Shown: positions 63,628 through 64,000 of the stretch, piece after piece
How the letters are laid out: every line of letters begins with the position of its first letter
Numbering within the stretch: the first letter of the stretch is position 1
Source: Paenimyroides tangerinum
Lineage (GTDB): Bacteria; Bacteroidota; Bacteroidia; Flavobacteriales; Flavobacteriaceae
NCBI RefSeq assembly: GCF_003865405.1
Contig: NZ_RQVQ01000005.1
Coordinates: forward strand, 1 to 64,000
Length of the DNA stretch: 64,000 bases
Direction of reading: 5' to 3'
Program-made: the position numbers and the translations under genes
The notes under the pieces: generated by a model
Seen by the model: the letters and a program-made list of their open reading frames with translations, nothing else
Told to the model about the DNA's origin: nothing
Databases searched by the model: none

Positions 63628-64000
63628 ATGAAAAGTTTATATGTAATCGCAATGATGGCTCTTTCATTCGGAGCTTCAGCACAGCAACGTTCGGTATATC
63701 AAGTTGGGCAGCCTCCAAAATACCAACAAGAAAGAAGAGAAGTAGGACGTGAACAACGTTACGATTCTTACAATCACAAATATGATTCGAAAGATTTTGA
63801 TTACCGCGGATTGGATTTGTCTTACAGTCAGAAACGTGATTTAGATGATATTATGTTTCGAATGCATCAAGATATAAAAATTGCACAACGTAATTATCGT
63901 CGTCCTGAGGCGCAGATTAGAAAAATTGAAAAAGCTTATGATTTAAAAATCTCAAAAGTTTTAACTAAATATCAATATGATAAATTTATGAGAATGTATG
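63628..64000 (+). CDS. Small exported protein, divergent third family member, 3'-truncated
   Basis: 124 codons are visible; the gene runs off the right edge without a stop. The start MKSLYVIAMMALSFGASAQQ has a signal peptide in the style of the two preceding genes. Residues 60-124 (LDLSYSQKRDLDDIM, KISKVLTKYQYDKFMRMY) parallel the LNLTEAQK...ILTPEQYANF pattern of the preceding pair, but the Lys-rich segment is replaced by Gln/Arg/Tyr-rich text. It begins 31 bases after copy 2. It is probably an older paralogue. Confidence 0.6.
   Translation, partial: MKSLYVIAMMALSFGASAQQRSVYQVGQPPKYQQERREVGREQRYDSYNHKYDSKDFDYRGLDLSYSQKRDLDDIMFRMHQDIKIAQRNYRRPEAQIRKIEKAYDLKISKVLTKYQYDKFMRMY

Overview
This window looks like chromosomal core DNA of a Flavobacteriaceae bacterium, most likely Flavobacterium or a close relative. 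The evidence is low GC content, promoters of the Bacteroidota type (TTG about 19 bases before TAnnTTTG), few Shine-Dalgarno sequences, and family-typical genes: an IPExxxVDY protein, two DUF4421 proteins, a short NuoG and a long PurF. The genus is an inference. I see no rRNA, tRNA, CRISPR, prophage or complete insertion sequence. No gap between genes exceeds 300 bases.

Layout. 1-7 kb: tail of a carboxypeptidase-regulatory-like surface protein, an MFS exporter, a SulP transporter, an Old Yellow Enzyme, an MscS channel and an MpaB-type oxygenase. 7-20 kb: a complete 14-gene nuoA-N operon for respiratory complex I, on the minus strand. 20-25.5 kb: a cold-shock gene, then pdxA, yceD-like, rpmF, fabH, accB and accC (start of fatty-acid synthesis joined to ribosomal protein L32). 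25.6-29 kb: riboflavin synthase, then a beta-carbonic anhydrase, a second SulP transporter (a possible bicarbonate uptake pair) and a small exported protein. 29-33 kb: LD-carboxypeptidase, a YraN protein, aspartase, a small TonB-like exported protein, a CBS protein and a cytochrome c lipoprotein.

33-45 kb is a haem-synthesis region. hemA, hemC, hemD, hemE, hemF and hemB lie on the minus strand, interrupted by a REP-associated (RAYT) transposase gene flanked by inverted REP-like palindromes, by two small unknown genes and by a DUF4421 pair. On the plus strand, divergent from hemA, are an AraC-family regulator, hemH and a hemJ-like gene. Three TAGCGTT boxes lie in the hemA/araC intergenic region, and two of them form the -33 elements of the opposing promoters. 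This is the best candidate for an undescribed regulatory circuit here.

45-52 kb: a histidine kinase, an enoyl-CoA hydratase, then acpP, fabF, rnc, the IPExxxVDY gene and pyk on the minus strand. 52-64 kb: purN, a LytS/LytTR-type two-component pair, a DUF3137/LemA/membrane-protein trio, rnhA, a PfkB kinase, long purF, and a tandem family of small exported lysine-rich proteins. The last of these runs off the right edge; the first has a sigma-54-like promoter.

Several starts are revised here because a promoter overlaps the longest reading frame: nuoA, hemA, the LytS-type kinase and rnhA. Most of the window is ordinary metabolism. The points deserving a second look are regulatory: the hem boxes, the acpP operator-like palindrome, the acpP-fabF hairpins, and the REP/RAYT unit.
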